Of a stretch of 64,000 nucleotides of DNA, positions 61,732 to 64,000 are shown one piece after another. This DNA is from Planctomycetota bacterium. GTDB lineage: Bacteria > Planctomycetota > UBA1135 > GCA-002686595. The stretch is from the NCBI GenBank assembly GCA_002862085.1, contig PKCK01000082.1, forward strand, positions 1 through 64,000, read 5' to 3'. A program made the position numbers and the translations under genes. Position 1 is the stretch's first letter; each line of letters opens with the position of its first letter. The notes under the pieces were generated by a model, which worked only from the letters and a program-made list of their open reading frames with translations, was not told the origin of the DNA and made no database searches.

Positions 61732-62526
61732 TCAGCGGCCGCGCCCCCGGCGCGGGTCGCGGTGGACGAACTCGGGCGCTCCGTAGCGCGCGCCGAGCTC
61801 CTCGGCGGCGCGGAGCTCCTCGGGAGCAGGTTCGGAGGGGACGAGGCGGACCGCGAACTCGTCCTCGAAGGCGGCGACGAGCGCGCGGGACATGGCCGCG
61901 TGATCGGTGCTGGCGCCCGCGCCGGCGGCGTGGGCGATCGCGGGTTCGAGGCCCGCGGCGTCGAGCTTGATCGAGCCGTGGTGGAGGATCCGGCCGCCTG
62001 TGCGGCGCTGTGCCGTGCCGACCCCCTTCGCGAGGCCCGCGCCGGGCATCTCCCAGCAGAGGTCCATCGGGGTCGAGTCGTGGAAGCACATGCCCGTGCC
62101 CTCGAGGTCGGAGACGCACGTCCTGTCATCGCGAGGCGCGACGGAGGGGACGCCGACGGCCTCCAGGGCGCGGGCGACGGCGCGGTGGGTGCGCGCGTAG
62201 GAATCGGGCACGCTGCCGCCGTAGGCGGGGTGCGCGGCGTCCAGCGCGACGGAGAAGGTGAGCTCGCCCGCGTGGTGCTGGATCGCGCCGCCGCCGGTCA
62301 GCCGCCGCACCACGCTCGGGTGATCCGCCGCCGCGGGCACGTCCTCGAACGCCTGGAAGTAGCCCAGCGAGAGGGCCTCCGGCGCCCAGGAATACAGCCG
62401 GAGCGTCGGCGCGGCGCCGACGCTCCGGAGGATGGCCTCGTCGAGGCCCATGGCGAAGGCGGCGGGGACGTCAGGGGTCTCGAGGAGCCGCCACTCCTCG
62501 GGATCGTCCGCCGCCGCGCCGGTCAC
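61732..62526 (-). CDS. lipM: Lipoate-protein ligase/octanoyltransferase (LipM-like)
   Basis: A 264-residue member of the biotin/lipoyl transferase fold. The lipoyl-binding motif is RRLTGGGAIQHHAGELTFSV and the lysine motif GLAKGVGTAQRRTGG (K167). C147 in GTGMCFHDSTPMD sits where LipM octanoyltransferases carry their thioester cysteine, which favours octanoyl transfer from ACP over ATP-dependent lipoate ligation. GTG 62526 is taken as start, 2 bp after the gcvH stop; longer readings lie inside gcvH. Adjacent gcvH encodes its likely substrate. Confidence 0.82.
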   Translation of the reverse strand: MTGAAADDPEEWRLLETPDVPAAFAMGLDEAILRSVGAAPTLRLYSWAPEALSLGYFQAFEDVPAAADHPSVVRRLTGGGAIQHHAGELTFSVALDAAHPAYGGSVPDSYARTHRAVARALEAVGVPSVAPRDDRTCVSDLEGTGMCFHDSTPMDLCWEMPGAGLAKGVGTAQRRTGGRILHHGSIKLDAAGLEPAIAHAAGAGASTDHAAMSRALVAAFEDEFAVRLVPSEPAPEELRAAEELGARYGAPEFVHRDPRRGRGR

Positions 62527-62528
62527 GC

Positions 62529-62918
62529 TCAGTGAGCGATGTGCTTCTCGTAGGCCTCGGCGTCCATCAGGTGGTCGAGGCTCTTGTCGGCGGGCTTGAT
62601 CTTGATGAGCCATCCCTTCTTCCAGGGGTCCTCGCTGAGGACCTCGAGGTGCTCGTCGATCTCGTTGTTGATCTCGACGATCTCGCCGGCGACCGGCGCG
62701 TTGAGGTCCGAGACGGCCTTCACGGACTCGATCTCGCCGAAGGTCTCGCCCTGGTCGATGTCGCGGCCGACGTCGGGCAGGTCGCAGTAGACGAGGTCAC
62801 CTTCGTTGCCGTTGGAGAGCTCCTCCACGGCGAAGTCGGTGATGCCGACGATGACCAGATCGCCATCGAGCTTGGCCCATTCGTGGGTGTCCAGGTAACG
62901 GCGGTCGTCGGGTCGCAT
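62529..62918 (-). CDS. gcvH: Glycine cleavage system H protein
   Basis: GcvH is the lipoyl carrier that shuttles the aminomethyl group between glycine decarboxylase and GcvT. The 129-residue protein has the lipoyl-attachment lysine K67 in FGEIESVKAVSDLNAPV, plus THEWAKLDGD and the C-terminal KGWLIKIKPAD. Length and motifs are normal. It lies between gcvT (38 bp) and the LipM-like gene, which may attach its cofactor precursor. No glycine riboswitch can be judged because the operon start is outside the window. Confidence 0.96.
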   Translation of the reverse strand: MRPDDRRYLDTHEWAKLDGDLVIVGITDFAVEELSNGNEGDLVYCDLPDVGRDIDQGETFGEIESVKAVSDLNAPVAGEIVEINNEIDEHLEVLSEDPWKKGWLIKIKPADKSLDHLMDAEAYEKHIAH

Positions 62919-62956
62919 CGTTGTCGCTGTGTCTTGGATGGGGGGGATCCCGGGGC

Positions 62957-64000
62957 TCACTTGGCCTTGCGGGAGTAGAAGGGGATGTCGCAGACGACGC
63001 ACTCCTGGCGCTTTCCACGGATGTCCATGTGCACGGTCCGGCCCGCCTGGGCGAGCTCCACCGGGAGGTAGGCCGTCCCGATGTTGGTGCCGAGGGTCGG
63101 GGAGACCGCGCCGGAGCAGATCGCACCGACCTCGTCGTCCCCGTGGAAGAGAGCGTAGCCCTGCCGCGGTACGCGCTTGCCGTCGGTCGTGATGCCGATG
63201 AGCCGACGGCTCGGGTTCTCCTTGATCGCGGCGAGCGCGTCGCGGCCGATCCAGTCGCCCTTCTCCTCCTTGAAGGAGACGCCGAAGTCGAGGCCGGCCT
63301 CGATCGGGTTGTGCTCGCGATCGATCTCGTGCCCGTAGAGCGGCATACCCGCCTCGAGCCGCAGGGTGTCGCGGGCGCCGAGCCCGATGGGGGCGATGCC
63401 CTCGGGCGCGCCGGCCTCCAGCACGGCGTCCCAAACGCGCTCGGACTCCTCGTCGGGGAAATAGATCTCGAAGCCGTCCTCGCCGGTGTAGCCCGTGCGG
63501 CTCACGCGGACGTCCGGGATGCCCGCGACGGTGGCGAAGCGGAACTTGTAGTAGCCGACCTCGGAGAGGTCGAGGTCCTCGACCAGCGGCTGCAGCGCGG
63601 CCTGGGAGTTCGGGCCCTGGAGAGCGAGCATCGCGAGCTCGTCCGACCGGTCGGTGATCCGGACGTCGCTCGAACCCGTGTGCTCCTCGAGCCAGGCGAG
63701 GACGCTCGCCTTGTTCGAGGCGTTGGCCACGACGAAGACGTGGTTCGCGTTCGTCTTGTAGAGGAGCAGGTCGTCGAGGGGGCCGCCTTTCTCGTCGCAG
63801 ACGAGGCCGTAGCGGATCGCGCCCTCGGGGATCTTCGCGACGAAGCTCGTGACGAGGCCGTCCAGGAAGGGAACGGCGTCGGGCCCGGTGACGTCGATGC
63901 GGCCCATGTGTCCCAGATCGAACAGTCCCGTCCGCGAGCGCACGCGCTCGGCCTCTTCGAGGATCGAGGCGTACTGCACGGGCATGCTCCAGCCCCCGAA
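62957..64000 (-). CDS. gcvT: Glycine cleavage system T protein (aminomethyltransferase), 5' end beyond window
   Basis: GcvT releases ammonia from the aminomethyl-lipoyl H protein and passes the methylene group to tetrahydrofolate. The internal ATG at 63985 is not the start: the frame continues to the edge as FGGWSMPVQYASI, matching the FAGWxMPVQY motif found some 20 residues into GcvT, so the start lies to the right of 64000. Visible motifs include GLFDLGHMGRIDVTGPDA, VSRTGYTGEDGFEIYFP and GLGARDTLRLEAGMPLYGHE. The remaining 347 codons to the stop are intact. Confidence 0.95.
   Translation of the reverse strand, partial: FGGWSMPVQYASILEEAERVRSRTGLFDLGHMGRIDVTGPDAVPFLDGLVTSFVAKIPEGAIRYGLVCDEKGGPLDDLLLYKTNANHVFVVANASNKASVLAWLEEHTGSSDVRITDRSDELAMLALQGPNSQAALQPLVEDLDLSEVGYYKFRFATVAGIPDVRVSRTGYTGEDGFEIYFPDEESERVWDAVLEAGAPEGIAPIGLGARDTLRLEAGMPLYGHEIDREHNPIEAGLDFGVSFKEEKGDWIGRDALAAIKENPSRRLIGITTDGKRVPRQGYALFHGDDEVGAICSGAVSPTLGTNIGTAYLPVELAQAGRTVHMDIRGKRQECVVCDIPFYSRKAK

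Noticed and set aside
62919..63985. ATG 63985 as the true gcvT start
   Set aside because: The frame continues to the window edge as FGGWS before MPVQY, matching the conserved FAGWxMPVQY of GcvT, so the start is outside the window.

Overview
The window is GC-rich bacterial chromosome (roughly 70% G+C by eye), densely coding, with no insertion sequence, prophage, CRISPR array or rRNA. The gene set points to a Gram-negative, probably marine, planctomycete-like organism: a complete Na+-NQR, a large Bat aerotolerance operon, many lipobox and signal-peptide proteins, a big HEAT-repeat exported protein, TatC, and a Rho factor with a Lys/Gln-rich N-terminus. Planctomycetota is an inference from gene content; no marker in the window proves it.

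Layout. 1-6735 (minus): nqrA-F followed by apbE (cut by the left edge), the flavin transferase that loads FMN onto NqrB and NqrC. 7103-13794 (minus): a chain running from an exported unknown protein through an ABC ATPase, an FtsX-type permease, a lipoprotein and a ZnuA-like lipoprotein to a HIT protein and dihydroorotase; the first five look like a metal- or lipid-handling envelope cassette. 14024-19494 (plus): M28 peptidase with PDZ domain, a sulfatase-fold lipoprotein and an anchored unknown protein. 19469-20968 (minus): GT-C glycosyltransferase. 21169-26325 (plus): a stand-alone DbpA/CsdA-type RNA-binding domain with a Gly/Arg tail, an MFS transporter, recG and a 2OG-Fe(II) oxygenase. 26449-30505 (plus): HEAT-repeat protein and lytic transglycosylase. 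30705-39463 (plus): moxR-DUF58-unknown-batA-batB-batC-batD-batE, nearly all with overlapping stop/start codons. 39495-50868: second sulfatase-fold lipoprotein, histidine phosphatase, ferredoxin, a short glpD-like gene, lipoprotein, M28-fold pseudo-enzyme, ABC-2 exporter pair, inositol-phosphatase-like gene, trxB and an SDR. 50986-54386: GT4 and GT2 glycosyltransferases. 54465-56684 (minus): rho and coaE. 57163-61712 (plus): membrane-anchored coiled-coil BRCT protein, tatC, cinA, tRNA-Gln(UUG) and a small exported protein. 61732-64000 (minus): gcvT (cut by the right edge), gcvH and a LipM-like lipoyl/octanoyl transferase, so the carrier protein and its likely modifying enzyme are adjacent.

Two sequence-level patterns run through the window. 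Five genes carry a TAnnnT -10-like hexamer ending 6-7 nt before the start codon, with no Shine-Dalgarno, as expected for leaderless transcripts. Six of nine intergenic hairpins are followed by a GTTC-type tail (GTTCGTTC, TTTCGTTC, GTTCGATC and similar) instead of a T-run. The most distinctive proteins are the extracytoplasmic BRCT-like protein, the helicase-less DbpA-type RNA-binding protein, the FtsX/ZnuA-like cassette, and three hydrolase-fold proteins that have lost key catalytic residues.
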